Source of the DNA: Ampullaceana balthica
Taxonomy: Eukaryota > Mollusca > Gastropoda > Lymnaeidae
NCBI GenBank assembly: GCA_944989445.1
Contig: CALYLW010000121.1
Coordinates: forward strand, 542,729 to 606,728
Length of the DNA stretch: 64,000 nt
Direction of reading: 5' to 3'
Part shown: positions 36,701-51,700 of the stretch, in pieces
Position numbering within the stretch: the stretch's first letter is position 1
Layout: each line of letters opens with the position of its first letter
Translations under genes and position numbers: made by a program
Notes under the pieces: generated by a model
Databases searched by the model: none
The model's input: only the letters and a program-made list of their open reading frames with translations
Told to the model about the DNA's origin: nothing

Positions 36701-39700
36701 AAATAATTTTTTTAATGGTTTCAGCTTCTGTACCTCCATTCCTGTGTCATCATCCAGCAGAGCAACAAGTTCACAATCTAAGGAGAAACAATTCATGAAA
36801 AGAGAGTTATTCACTTAAAGATAGGTAAATAATACAAGTCATGGCATAAGCAAATAGTTCACATATGAAGTAAAAAAATTTTTTTAATACATTACAGTTT
36901 ACTGACCAGTGCAGATTTTATTTTTAATGTCTCTCATCAGTGGTCCCATGCCTGGCTCAATACAGCTGTAGGGATTACCAAGCATTCTTCCCTGCAGGAA
37001 GTCTTCTTGTTGAGGGTCTTTCTCCAGGATAAGAAAGAATTCAGCAACATCATTTTCCTCCTATATGAAAAAAATGTGTTAATTTAATTACATTCAATAC
37101 CTAATTAAAGTGATTTAAAATTGTTGTCACAACAAAAAAGTCATTCAAGTAAGGATAAATTTAAGCATTGTAATAAATGTAATTAAGCATAAGCTTTGAA
37201 ACATGTCTGGTTTATTTGACGACCTTGAAAGGCCTGTACTCACAGGGTAAATGATGCTGCACAGTCTCTCAAATATAAATACAGGAGATCTGTTGTCATC
37301 AAGTGGATACTTCTTGACTGTCTGTACACACACAGACATAAACTCTTTGGTCTCGGACTCGGTGCCTGAAATTAAAGAAATTTTGTTTTCTAAGATAACA
37401 TTTTGAAGAGTAAAAAAATACGTGAAAATTATAAAATAATCATAGGAGTTGACATTGTGAGAGGATTTAGTAAATTGATAACATGTAAACAGGGTATGAG
37501 TTAGGGACATAACGTCCTGTCAGGCTAACTCATACCCTGTTTACATGTTATCCATTTACTAATCTATAAGCCTGATTGCAGTCTCACCCCCATTATGAGA
37601 GGATTTAAGCACATGGGAAGAAATTTGAAGTACACATTTTGTAACAATGTTTAATGACACTGAAAAGGAGAAAAGGATATTATATAAACAGAAAGTGCCT
37701 GATATCTGGAACAACTGTCATCCATTGAATTAAAGAAAGAAATTAAGTGCTGCACACGATGCTATGTCTGTCATGTACCTGTGGTGAGCTCCTCCAACAT
37801 TTGCAGCAGTTTCTCCTGAGTGTCATCAATGAGCTTGGTCCTCTGCACCACCAGCTTCCTGAGAGACAGGTAGCCATTCAGGACATAACCCACCAGTCGA
37901 TTCTTGTAGTGTTGTTTTAGTTTCTCTTGTTCAATGAAAAGGGCCAGTAGCTCTGAGAACAAAAGAACATTCTTGTCATTTCCCTAATCAACCGTAGGAC
38001 AGCTACACAATTTTGTGTCACATATATTACAAGCCATTTTCTTATTTTATGTACTGTGACAGAGACTAAATTTCAATGGTCAATGAATTTAAGTAACAAA
38101 AATTGAGTCAATTAAATAGAAATTTATTACGACTACATCTCCCTCACCTGTAAGAGATTTGAGAGCAAAACCTTGAGCTAGGTCAGAACTTAAGGTTGCT
38201 TCTTCCAGATACTGCAGGTGTTCAACTTCCTGAAGAATGTTTAAAAACAGGTAAATTTCTTAAAGAATTCATTTAGAACAAAACCAAACAGCAGCCAATA
38301 AATTAATAAATTAAAAAACAGACAAGCAGGCATTATGGACTCGATGAAATCAGATTAATTTTCCATTCCTGTAATTTGTCTAAATCATAATAACTCTAAA
38401 GATGGACCAAGAGTTGTTATTAGAAAAGTGTTGTAACAACAACAAATTGACAAACCCTAGAAATTAGATCTGCCAGGTGCATCATGACCCCTTTAATGGC
38501 CAGGTAAAACTTCCATTTGTCTTGGTTGATCAGACGCTTGTACAATCCCAGAAATTCAGTGGCACATTCTCCACTACGACCAACATCATCCAAACAGCTG
38601 GAGACAAACAATTGATAATTTGTTTGGCATTCATAAGAAAATCTTTGCTCAAATTAAGGCCTAAATATATTAATGAATCATTAGTATCACCAAATTATAT
38701 GACTTTCACTCCATTTAGAGATCATAACTTACACACAACTCTAGAATGAATAGTGAACACTTTTCATTTTATTTACTACAGCATCAAACCTAATTATAAG
38801 TACTCACTTAGTGAGCATGTCAATAACCTCTTTACGTCTGCTGAAAACCTGGGAAATGGCTTCAATCACACTACAAGCTGTTTGCCTGGCTGACCGTGAA
38901 CTTGGGGAAAACATGGCTTGCTGAAAATGTAGCAAATTGGAAAAAATGGTTTCTCAAATGCATTAATAAATGTATTTTAATTAATTATATTTTACTTGCC
39001 AGCTTAATGAAATAACTTTTAAAAAAACAAAACACTTCAGTTTTAATATAAAAGGACATATAAATAAATGTCCACCTTAACAACAGCTGGGAAACCCTGA
39101 AGCAGGAAGATGTAACTACAAGACTAAAGTTGAACATGTTTCACAGCTCAGCTAAGACCCTAACCTGGAGCCATGTTGTCTGCGTGAGTTTCAATGTGAC
39201 TGCTGGCACCTTCCACATGTGTTGTTTCCATTTGGCGGCATATTTCTCCATCAAGTAATCAGCCCTAGTGTTGGACTCTCCTCCATTAGAAACTTCAGCA
39301 AGGAAAACTAGGATATTGGAAAAAAACACATGAGCAATTCAGGTGCATGGAGAACAAGTTCTGTGTTTAATGAAAATTGATAACAAGTATATTATACTAG
39401 GGGTTGTAAGGCGCCGTAGGCGCCGACTTTTTTTGTCAAAACCCCAAGTAACTTATCCTTGTTTGATAACTAAGAAATATTAAACTTCCTGAAATGTACA
39501 CAAAGTATTTTATAATTATAAATCCTCAAATCCTATTTTTACATCGTTTCCCTTTTCCAAAATTAAGATATAAGCTAAAACAATGACTTCATATAATTTT
39601 TTTTTACAGTGCTCTTAAATTTATAATTAATTTGCACACCTTTTCATGCACACTTTGTATTAAATATAAGCTCAAAAAATGTGACTTGGGCTATTATATT

Positions 39701-42700
39701 GTTTATTCATGAGGTGCAAGTCAGAAAAATTAATTTTAGCTTTACAAAAAAATTAAGTGTTTTGGCTGCAGTGGAAACATATGCTTCTATTACCTGGTTT
39801 GGGTAAACGTCTTTTCCAGTTTTGGTAGGAATACCTGGGGTCACCAGCCAGCCATTTTCTTACATCCATGTGAAACTTTGCTGGCATTGAGTCAGCTGTG
39901 GCCTTCTCCCCTTCCTAAGTGAAGTTTTAGGAAATTGTGATTTGGTTATCAATAATATATGGAATACTTAAAATGAACCTTTAGCCTATAACACTGCACT
40001 ATATCCAAATAAAGAGGAGGAATAGTCTGGTTTAAATTGACTTCGTCTTCATTTTACTGAAATAACTTGTCTTCAGTTATGGCATGAATTTGAAATGCCA
40101 CAAAACTGGTTAATATAGAAAAAAGAAGACAATCTTCATCTTGTACAGGTATAAAATAGTGAATTAGCTTTTCCAAAGTGAAAGCTCACCTTTTTCTTTC
40201 CATTGATAAAGCTGACCAAGTCATGTTTGACCAAGCCTTGTAAGATCCTAAGACATGGCAGTGTGATAGACTCCATGATAACCGGGCTACGCATCTGCAT
40301 TCCCATCAGGAACAGTCGCATCACTGAAAGATGAGCACATATATCTTTAATTAATTCAACTATAGAGACATTTTAATGATTTCCAAAGGCATCTCCTACT
40401 TGAAATTAGGTATTGAATAACATTTAGAAATTGTTTTTTAACTAAATTCTTCTTTGGCTGAAATGAGTGTAAAATTACAGAAATGTGATCTAAGTCATAA
40501 AAAACATAAGTTTAAATTTTATCTTACCACAACGAGTTCTCTGCTCCCAACATGAATCATCTTGATGCAGTGATGTTGCCAACAACATAATCTCATGTCT
40601 CACAGATGAACCCTACACAGAATATGTATATTTCATTTGAAAAACTAAATACTAGGTGAAACACTTTTAAACACATGTAATGAGAATAATATGGACAAAA
40701 TTAAAGATTTGCTGCCCTCCTGTCAAAATGAAATCAATGGACCTAATGAACACCTAATCTAATGTAGTTTGAAAGGTATTCCAAACTTAATAAAACAAGG
40801 AGTTCATCTTTAATTATATATGTCTTTTATACATTTTAATTTCTGGAAATATCAGAATTGTGGACTTTCCTAAGATATAGCAACATAATTTGCTAATATT
40901 CACTTTGATAGTATAGGAATGGATTCTCAATAAAGATAATCCAATGATAAAACTATTTATAAAGTAAATACTTGTCTTATGCTAACATTTAGTACACAAA
41001 AATGAATTTTTTAAATACAATCAAATATCTCACCAAGTCTGGATTGGACTGGTGACCTTTAATTGCTGCTGTAATCCGGGTCATAATCAGGTTGTTCATT
41101 TCTTCAGTTCCCCTGCGGTTATCTCGTGTCAGCAGGCACAGCAAAGTACGAACTTCTGTTCTCACAGACAGAGCCCCATGACGAAGATTGTAGTCAATCA
41201 ACTGCTTGATCATACCCTGGAGATAAAAACAGAAAATTTCAGTTTTACGGACTTGATATTTTATTTTTAAAATATTATAACTAATAAAGGTTATGCCCTT
41301 TTTTAATGATAAAAAAACATTTCATTTCCACTATTAAAATTTGTTTAAGCTGGTCTACTGTGAAGCCCTATTGGCATGACCAACCTGACTACAAAGTGTC
41401 TGCCTCATCTCAGAGTTGGTGACCAGAGCTCTCAGCAGTGTAATACAATGTTCTACAGCAGCACTGGCACAGCCAAAGCAATTGCTTGCCTTTAAGCTAG
41501 AGGGAGGAGAAAAACAAATAAAATATTAAAATCCCAAACCAAATCGTTCTTATCGTACAACAATCAGAGGCAGCTTCAGGGTTATTTACTCTCTCAGGAA
41601 GTTGCCAACATAAATCAACAGCCCAAAAAATGCTCACCTATACATTGCACACAGAAAAGACTTTATTTTTGTATATCCATAAAAAAATTAAATTTAACAT
41701 TCCTAAATGACCTTGCCAAACTATAGATTCATGAAATGTGTATTTGCATTGCTCTGATGAAGGAAATCAAGAATTTTCTCCAACTTAGATCTCAAGAATA
41801 AGGATTTTTTAATGCTCCATTGTGTTTCTTCAACCATACAAATTCTCAAGGCTAAATAAATCAAATAAATATATTTAAAACATCCCAAGCCTTCTAAAAA
41901 CAATACATTAATACAATAAGGTCAAAACCCTAAAATAAGAAATGAAAAATAATGAAATAAAGTTGCTCAACAATTCATGTGCATGTTCATTTCTAGCCCA
42001 GAGATGTCCAGTTAATATTAATGACATTTAATATGAACAAGTTTTCAAAACTACGAGTATTTACCATTCCTTTTTCTCTTTTATAATACAGGACTTTGAG
42101 CCTTTTGTTTCTGAGTGCATTGTCTTGGGTTTGGCCCCTAGTGGCACTGGCACCTGTCCCTTGGCAGCTTCTCTCTGTTGCTGATCATATTCTACCAGTT
42201 CTCCACGACAGGCCATCACTTTCTGTAAGTAAAGGACAAAACAGTGTAAACAGTGATAGAGTTAAAATATTGTGTACAACAAAGACCACTGTTAAAATGT
42301 ACAGGCAACCCTCGCTTATCATGGATAATCCATTAAAGATATTGCCGCAATAGGTGAATTGCAACATAGTAGGACTTTTATTTATTACTGGGATATTACT
42401 GTAGTTCAAACATAGAAAGTCTGATTATGACCTAAATACCTTTATTCAACATTATTAGAGCCTCATAATTTGTAATAACACTTATCACTCATTATATAAT
42501 ATTTAACAAAATAACCAAAACAAAACAAAATTAGGTGTTACAAATATAAATTACTGTATGTTTAATTACACACAGTCTCAATGAACTTTTTAATGACTAT
42601 TAAGTATTTGAAAAAAAAGGCAATGGAATGAAGCCGTTGAAGTCTAAGCAAGTAGTGGCGAAGAACAACTATTAAATAAGCACAGAAATTAGCATTTTTC

Positions 42701-45700
42701 ACCTAGAGATGATACCATCAGGGTTTTAATGACTGCTTAAATAAATTAGGTGCCTCTGCTTCTGGTCAATAAATTAGGTGCCTTGTTAGCAAAGAATTAA
42801 AATGCAGTAAAATCAAAATTTGCATTGCAAAGAATTAAAATTTAGTATTATCAACAGACTGTACTTTGCTCTCAATAGTTATTAAAATTAACCTGCTCTT
42901 GGAGCTAAGGAGTAGACCAGACCATGACCCCCCACCTACCTTTTCCAGTGTAACAATTAAGGTCATGTATATCTAATTAGTCCATCAATCTACCTGAATG
43001 ATTTTGCTGAGTTCATCAAATGCAGCCTTACACTCTCCACAGTATTTCTGGGCTAAGAGCTGGATGGCTTTGTTGACACTGCTTACTGGAACAGTGCCAG
43101 ATGCTCCATTTAATTCCTGGAATAGATAGATAGTAAACAAGTCAGCTCTGACAAGTTTTGCTGAACACATCATGAACACTTCAAAGTGGTTTTATCATCA
43201 ACAAATTTCTATATACAAGTACAGAGCCAATAGGAGTTAATAATAATTCCTTCTAAAAATATGATTGAAAGATATTGTTACAATATCTCTACAAATGTTA
43301 TATCTCTAAAAATGTTATTAATGAATGGCCCAAAATAATTACTTGTGGAAACTAGCTTAAACCGTCAACTTTGAGAATTAAAGGTATGACTGTCTCAAGC
43401 AGTTTGTTAAATGCACAACACCCTGAATTTTTCAAAACCTTTTGTCAAATGTCCCTGGTGCATACCTTGCCACCGGTAGGAGGTCTATCTGAGCCATGTT
43501 CAGCCACTTGAATCAACAAACTCTCCAGGACTGGTCGGTGGAGCTGAAGTTGTTTGTAGATGCGGTCAGCCTTCTCCAAGAGCGAGTTGATACTAGATAT
43601 GGCCTGGAGAGTAAGTACACAGAGATGATTATTCACAACTCATTAAAGGGCTTCACTTAAAGTTCATTAACCAAACAGCCTACAGTGATATAAATCCATG
43701 CTGAGAACAGTAAAAACGATTCATACTAAGATGTAAGTAACTATTCCTATGGCCAACTGTTGTTTACAAACCTTTTTCCTGTCTTCCTCATTCTCAATGG
43801 GATCAACAGCACAACAAGGTTTTGCTTGGAGGGTGAGGTCAAATTTGGCATACTTGCAGAATCCACAAGAGTTACACAAGAAAGGATCCTTCTCATCATA
43901 GTTGATGGATCTGAGGACAAGCAGCCGAGATAGTTAGATGCTCAACTCAAATTGTTATAAGGCTGTAGTGTTGTTCTTGCTTCTAATTCAAATGTCGAGT
44001 AGAGGACATTGATGGCACAAGTCTCACATGAATAACTTATAAATTGTCAACAAGACAACCTCTACCAACATGAATGACTTCATGACCTCGTTTCATTTAT
44101 ACTACAAATTTTGCTCCATTTAAAAACCTCATTAGCATAAAAAGTCCAGAAGTCTGACCTGCACTTGTGACACTGATAAACATTCTCTCCACAGTTGCCA
44201 CAGACTCCAGGTGAGGCAGGTACACTGGCACTACAGCGGGGGCACTGCAGGGTTTCAGCTGTAGCCTGGACGTTGTCATAGAAGTCTGCATACTCAATCA
44301 TAAGGTTACAGGCCACTATGGGAATGGGAAACTCCACCTGCAAGGAATGTTAGGCAAACAATTTTTAAAATGTTTGATTAATTAGTTTCAATTTTAAGTA
44401 CTTAACTTTTACCTTGTCAGCCCAGAATTAACCTTCTGCTTAGCAACAATAAGTCCTCTTGGAGTAATATGACCATGAACATTCACATAGATTTTGTAGC
44501 AAAGAAGTGCCAGATTAATTTACATGGCCAGATTTTAATTTGCCCAATATCCCATTCTTAAATAAAAAAGAACATAATACCACCTTACTAAGTAAAACAA
44601 AATATCAAAACTGTATATAAGTTCAATAAGGTTACCTTGACTTCAGTCTGGCCAGATGTCAGCCTGACTTTTCTAGCCTTGTGCCACAGCCCAGGTCTGT
44701 TTCTTAGTTCCACCACAGCTTGGACTGACCGGTTGTTGTAGTAAATATTCAAAGTTTGTACCTGGTCAGAGGATAATAGTCAAATATCTGATGCCTGGAA
44801 TTATTGAAATACTTCTCATAGAGCCTCTTACTTTGATCTCCTTTCTTAGATATCACTTCCTTGTGATCTTAATGATTGGGTCAAAGATGTTAAAAAAATA
44901 ATTATAAAATTATTTAGCTGAAACAATTTTGCCACTGAACTTAGGAGACTTTAAAATGACTGAATTTTTTTTGTTTTTTTTTGCATAAGTCAGTTATCCA
45001 GTTGGACACATCTATAATTTCTTTATTTCACATTGACAACTCCCTAAATTACTTACCATTTTGGTCCTTTTGAGATCACTGATTCTCAGAGATATTTTAG
45101 AGATGACGTGGCTGCCCACAAGTTTAACAATCTGTGTGGTGGTAGTAAACTTGGAGTCTACTTTCACAGCTGACAGTTTCAGAGTCTAGAGAAGAAATGT
45201 CAGTTTTAATGTCATGTCTATATGACAGGTGAATTAATTTTTTTCACTCAGAGGCAGATTGATTTTACTTAAAGTAAAAAAAGAAAAATATTGGTTCCTT
45301 TATTTGCTAGATATTAAATGGTCAAGGAAAAATGTTTACTCTATTTAGTCTGCAAGTTTGTAGAATATCATCGGAACAAAAAGTTTGTTACAACACTTAC
45401 CTGGAAGGGGACCTCTGGATTGTTACACACAAGACATGGGTCACTCTCCAGGTAGTAGCCATCAAAATCTACCAAACCTTGCAACATGCTGCAAACACGT
45501 ACAAACAAGATTTGTTATGTGAAATAATCAAAATGTAAATTTGTTTTTGTTTTATGCTATCACAGGGATGAGACCTCATTACACTGTAAAGTAGAGCAAC
45601 ACTTCATTAACAACAAAAATGGTTCATCTGTCCTTCAATTAAGCTGAATTCTGGTAATGTAAAATTTGTTTATTTAGATATTTCAATGACTTACTTATAA

Positions 45701-48700
45701 ACCGTGGCATTGGAATGGTGAGCCAGGATTTGGTTTTCTTCTTTCAACAGAGTGACAGCTTTGTTCAGGTACTCACAAACCTAGAGATGTTAAGAAAACA
45801 CAAATCGTCTCAATTAGAAATCATTGTTTAATTATTGAATAATCACATATCCCCCTTGCCTTTAAACTTCTTTGGTGCTCATCTTTGTCAGCTCAGCCAC
45901 AATATAAATTTTTAATTTTTCTTTTGATAGGCTACAGGAGCAAACCATCAACCTTCCAAATGGCATAATTAATATGATTTTTTTTATAGCAGTTCTTAAC
46001 ATAAAAGGGATGACACAACTTTCTAGAACACAATATGAATTTAAATGAATATGTCTGAAATAATTTTTTGTTTTTTTAAAATCCATAACAAAAATCTCAT
46101 CCAAAACTCGAGCTGACCTTTTTATCAGACAGTCCAGGTGTCTTGAGCAGGAAGTAGCCAAGCAAGTCCACAAATTGTGCAGCTTTCCTTCCAAACACAG
46201 GGACCTCAGGCCAGAGGTCCCAGAGAAAGTCCAGTAAAGTCTCCTGTTCTGATTGACTTGACTTCCTTTTGGGTTACAGATTCAGATGTAATGAAACATT
46301 ATTTTAATTAGAAAATTTAGAATTCCAACAAAGGAGCTTAGGAAGCAAAATTTTGAGTTAATAATTTCAAGCAGAACAAAATAAAATTTATTGAAACCTT
46401 GTCACAAAGAATGATAACATTTAAAAATGATTTAACTAACAAAATATGTTCAAGTCAGGAGTACTGATAAAGTTCATTAGCCTTCACTTAAAACTGTTGG
46501 GTTTAGATGTAGCACTTAGCTTGGTTACCTTTACTCATCGACATTGCTAACCAAACTTTTCTTGACCAGTGTGCTGCTTGCTAAAAAATACCCTACTAAC
46601 CTGTAAATCTGCAGCACTAGTCCATGAGCCAGCCATCTGTTGTTGCTAGAGTTTGAGTCCAGCAGGTAAGTCCTCACAAACTTGATGAAGAGATTTTTTT
46701 CCAGTGTTGCATTGAGCTGTTTGACCAGCTCCCTACACAGACTATCATCAAATGGCCGACTCTCTTCACTCTCTCCTTTCTTGTACATTGCAGCACTATC
46801 CAAATCTACAAAACATAATGCACAGGTTTTTTAAAAAATGTGTCATTATTTTTAGTTAATAATAGGGCTGTCAATATTGTAAGGGTACCCGTCCAAGATT
46901 TGAAAGGGTACCCGGGTTACCCGTTCCAAATACCTCAAAATTTTTGCTTTTTACTTCTTTGTTTATTATGGAAATGCAAATTTAGTTGTAATAAGTCAGC
47001 GATGGCAAAATGACATGGAATTACTACTATAGTACAGTGGTGTAAAAACAATGAGCAGAGGGGGGCTAACGTGAATATTTTTTTTTGTTTGTTGAAATAC
47101 TGGACTAGTCACCATTGAAAGATCAGAGTTGATTATCTCCCAATCTCTCTCACTGCTCCAGCAATATGGCAGAAACACATCCCCCTCATACTTAAACAAG
47201 TATGTAACAGACCGTTATGGCTCATGACGGATAGACACAGTACAAGAAATGCTCATTAATACCAAAGACAATCAGAGGCTGGAACAAGCTTTTATAAGGA
47301 ACAAACAAGGTTTCAACATTTGATTTGTGTCTATTGCCTCCTGGCTTCCAACCTCCAGTTTCTGATATTCTCACTGAGTAGCCCTTGTGACCAGCTAAGT
47401 ATCGTCTTAAATACCACAGAAACATTGGGCACCCTTTAAAATACATGTAATCAATATGTGGGCCCTCAAGATACAGAGATTTCAATTACTAAAATTTGCA
47501 GACAGTTCATTATTTTATGAGTATATTCATGAAACAGAAACAACAAATCGACACCTTAGAATAACAAGGTTCTATGTGAACTTTTGGTCGAACCCAGATA
47601 TTCGCGTCTGAAAATTTGATTATAGTAGGCCTATAAAGAGTTAGAAGCTTGTGATTCTGTACTTCCTGCAAAATGGTCTTAAGATACAGCTTTAAAATTT
47701 TTTACCATGATAGATTAATACATGGACCATAACCCGGTGGCCTTAACGCATTTTTGTCACAAATTCGACTTAGAACCGTGTTATTTTAAGTGGGCGAAAT
47801 CTATCTGAAACATGACAATATACATAAGTAAATACTCTAACTCAACAGGCATCTCCTGCTTACCGTCCATCTTGAGCTTGGCCGCCTCTTTCTTACTCTT
47901 GACTTTGACAGGGGAGGTGGAGGAGCTGCCTGAGCCGCTGCTGTGGCCGTGGCTCTGACCTTTGACCCCACAGATGGCACACTGCAGGAGCTGGAGGAGA
48001 GTTGGAGCAACACCTTCATCCAGCAGTATGCTGGCTGAGATCAGGTAGGGTAAGGTTTCTGCAACATACAACAATCCGACATTACTGCAACATACAACAA
48101 TCAGACACTACTGCAACATACATCAATCTGACATTGCCTTGAAAACTACCTGAATGTGTTAGTACTTAAAATTTTTTAAAAAACGAAGAAAAAAAAAGTT
48201 TTTGACTATAAATCCTTTATGTACGAGACGTAACTAAAAGAATGTTCATTATAATACGCAGCGCAAGACCATCCAAAAGTACAAAATTGTACTTATGTCT
48301 CGTAAAACGTGTTTAATATAATGCGCGCCGATCAGGAATATGTTTATAAAAAGTGTTGTCAATAAAATATGCACCTTATTGCGCGACAGGAAAGGTAATT
48401 CAATATAATATGCACCGCGACGCTCTATCTCAAAAATTTAACATGATACATAGAGATAAATAAAATAATCTAAACATTCAATAATTTAATTACAGTACAT
48501 GCGATCGATCTGAAATTTTGATACACCGTTTTTATCATCGGCACGAAACTGCCTGCAAAATTTCAGCTCGCTAGCTTACGAGGAAGTGGGTTAAAAATCC
48601 ATCCAAAGTTTTGTCGACAGGCAAATAAGCAAGCAAGGGCTCAAACAGACACCACGAGTTAATATAAAGGATTTAATCATGAGAATTCAATCTTCCTAAA

Positions 48701-51700
48701 CTTAAAGTAATACTAAGAGATATTTAACTTCATCAAATACCTTGCTTGAGTTTACAGTATTGTTGCCAGTTGTATGGCCTGGAGGTTGCGATGTCACAAA
48801 CAACTTTCAGATGCTCTATCTGTTAGGAAACATTTTGAAGAAGAGAGGAAATAAAGTTATATGACAATCCATAACCTTTTCTTTGTTTAAATGAATTTAA
48901 TTTTCTTTAAAGCTGAAAACATATTGTTGTACTAGAGTATCAATCATTAAAGGGTTATGAAGATATGCTACATATAACCTACCATAGTCAGCAAAGTGTC
49001 ATAGGGCAGAATGATACTGTGTGGTGCCAAGTCAATACTGGCCTCAAGGCCACCTTTCTTACAAGTTGTGGTCATCTGTTGAAGGTTGGACTGGATCGTG
49101 TGGTCATCTCTTAACTGGCGATATTTGTCTTTGGAGCCACAGATGAACATCAGAAGCTTGGAGAAAAAAGAAACAATTTACAATTTCTTGAAGTTCAATG
49201 AACATTTGTAGACTATTTGATAAACATAGCTCAAGACATGTGCAGCTACTAATTACACAAATGAAACTGCTGTCTGCGTATATTGGGCAGTTTTGGGGGA
49301 AGTGCACTAGTAAGTACAACAAAGTTACACTAACCTTTCTCACTTGTCTCTTAACAAATGGGGTTTGTTGAGTCAACATGTACTGTGGATTAATGAACAA
49401 ATTTTACATTAATAAACTACTAGTGTCCAATTTTTAATTTAATTAAAGTATAAAAAGTTTAGATAAACCGGTTTATAAGTTTGACATTTTGGTCATACCA
49501 AAACAAGATTTTAATTTTAAGTATTAGAACAGCCGTTCCCAACCTGTGGGTCGCAGGGGGTCGCGACGCATTTTCTGGGGGTCGCCAGCTGTCGACTCGT
49601 AAACATACATGTGGAAGAAAGTCAGGAGTCCCGAGCCTGCACTCTTCCTGGATCTTCCGGGAAGTCCCAGGAAGATCGACTAAAACATTCAATCTTATGC
49701 AAATTTGCTATATTTTTAAAAAACTTTATTGAAAATAACTCTTTTTAATTTCATGGGGGTCGCGGGTCACATGGCTTATATAAAAAGGGGTCACCACCCA
49801 AAAAAGTTTGGTAACCACTGTACTAGAAGATATAGGAAACATAAAACAACTCAGATTCCTTGAAATAATTAGAGTTCATATACAGTAAAATCTCCTCCTC
49901 TTTAACTTGATCATTTACTGATAAGCAGCCTCAAAAAATGCACATTATAAACCTTTGTATTTTTGTTGGACCTTTGTGCAGTAATCATAGAAGAATTGTA
50001 AAATTGTTTACTAACATATCTGTAACATTTTTTAGGATAAAAACTACATATAAACTATTTTTAAAAAATGAATTTATTATGTTGTTTTTTCTTTAAATGA
50101 GGCTTACTTTAATATAAATTTTCATGGAAGCTGAGTGTGTGTGCCAAATCTCATCTCACTGGCTAATCAGGATGTGGGTTTAATTAAAGCTCACTTTATA
50201 TAGATGAATAAAAGTGTGGGGAAAAAATGTTTTAATCTGAACTTATTTGAAGCTTTGTGACTTTTAATTTTCAGCTGGTTACCTCTGAAAGTAGCTCCTG
50301 CCACTTGAGGTCAAAGACAGCTGCCTGGATTCTCTGCTCATCTGCTATCTTTTTCAGCTGGTAGGGCAGCCGCAGGACCATCTCAGTGAGTAGCAGGGGA
50401 TAGTCCTGGAATATGTCGTTGGCGTGGCCCTTGACGTACTGCCTCAGGAAGAATGGTGACATGTCTGGTGGCCCATGTGTAGGGTGGGGCTTCAGGAGCT
50501 GCCCTGGCATGTTGGATGAGTCCTCCTGACGGTGGCAAATCAGGTCCAATAATATGTCTTCATAAATTAACTTCAATGTCTCTTAAATGAATTAGCTTGT
50601 TAAAATTTCTAGATTACAAATATTAGTTTTAATAGTGGTAATTGTTTAATATTAGAATTAACATGAAAAATAATTACAGTTTCGCAAACTAATCATTGAA
50701 TATTTTTTATGACAATGGTTAAGTCAAGTTGATAGGTAATGGGTGTATCTTTCCCAAGAATTATTTTGCTCAAGTCACAACAGCCACAGAAAAAAGTCAA
50801 AGGTGAGTCAACATTAGAATTCTAACAATGATGCTATTTGATATAAGTTAGGTTGATGTAATTAGAAACAAAAATGTGTTGCTCAAACTAGGCATGGGCT
50901 GGCACTGACCTCCTCAGTACTGTAGGTTTTCCAATATGGGAGAAGGTTGGTCAGTACTTGTAGGCAGTAAGGGATGGTGCCAGACTGAAGCAGGGCACAA
51001 GCTGTCTTGTTGCTAACAAATGAGGACTGTAAACAATGCAAAGCTATTAGTTTATGTGATGGACAAATTAAATACTAATGGGCAGATTGGTAACTCAAAC
51101 CAATGGTCAGTTCCTGAACAAAGAAAATAAGCACCTGTAGAGCATTTTTACACAAGGCACTCACCTCACTGGAGTACTTAGTTCCTGACCTTGACCGAGA
51201 TAACAGCACACTGACCAGCCTTAGGAGGATGAGCTTCACCTCAAAGTGGTCACTTCGACAGGAAATCTGTTGCAAATCCTGAAAAACAAAACATTTTTTA
51301 AAAATTATCATCAAAAAGGAAAAAAGACTTATACAAGCTAGTTTATTTATATAATGCATTTTTCATTTCAGCTACAATTTAAGTATATAATATACATATT
51401 TTACCTTCCCACTAAGATCCAATTCACGGATGATTGTAGTCAAAAAGAGATCAAGTGCTGCCCTGTCCTTGTCTTCATCTGGCTCTAGGTCAGTGGTCAG
51501 CATAAGGAGTACCTGGATAATTGCAATATTGTGAACAATGCAAGTGTCAATAAAAATATAACATTTTGTTTTTTTATTTTAAAACTTTATCACAGTCCTA
51601 TTCTATATGATACAAGTGTCAATAAACAAGAGTTATGTAGCCAATTGAGTGTGGTTCATAATTTACAATTTGTTTCAATGGTGACTGGTGACATTCATTT

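Noticed and set aside
42300..42370. Possible Tigger/pogo transposon end (CAACCCTCGCTTATCATGG)
   Set aside because: Short likeness only; no second end or target duplication was found.
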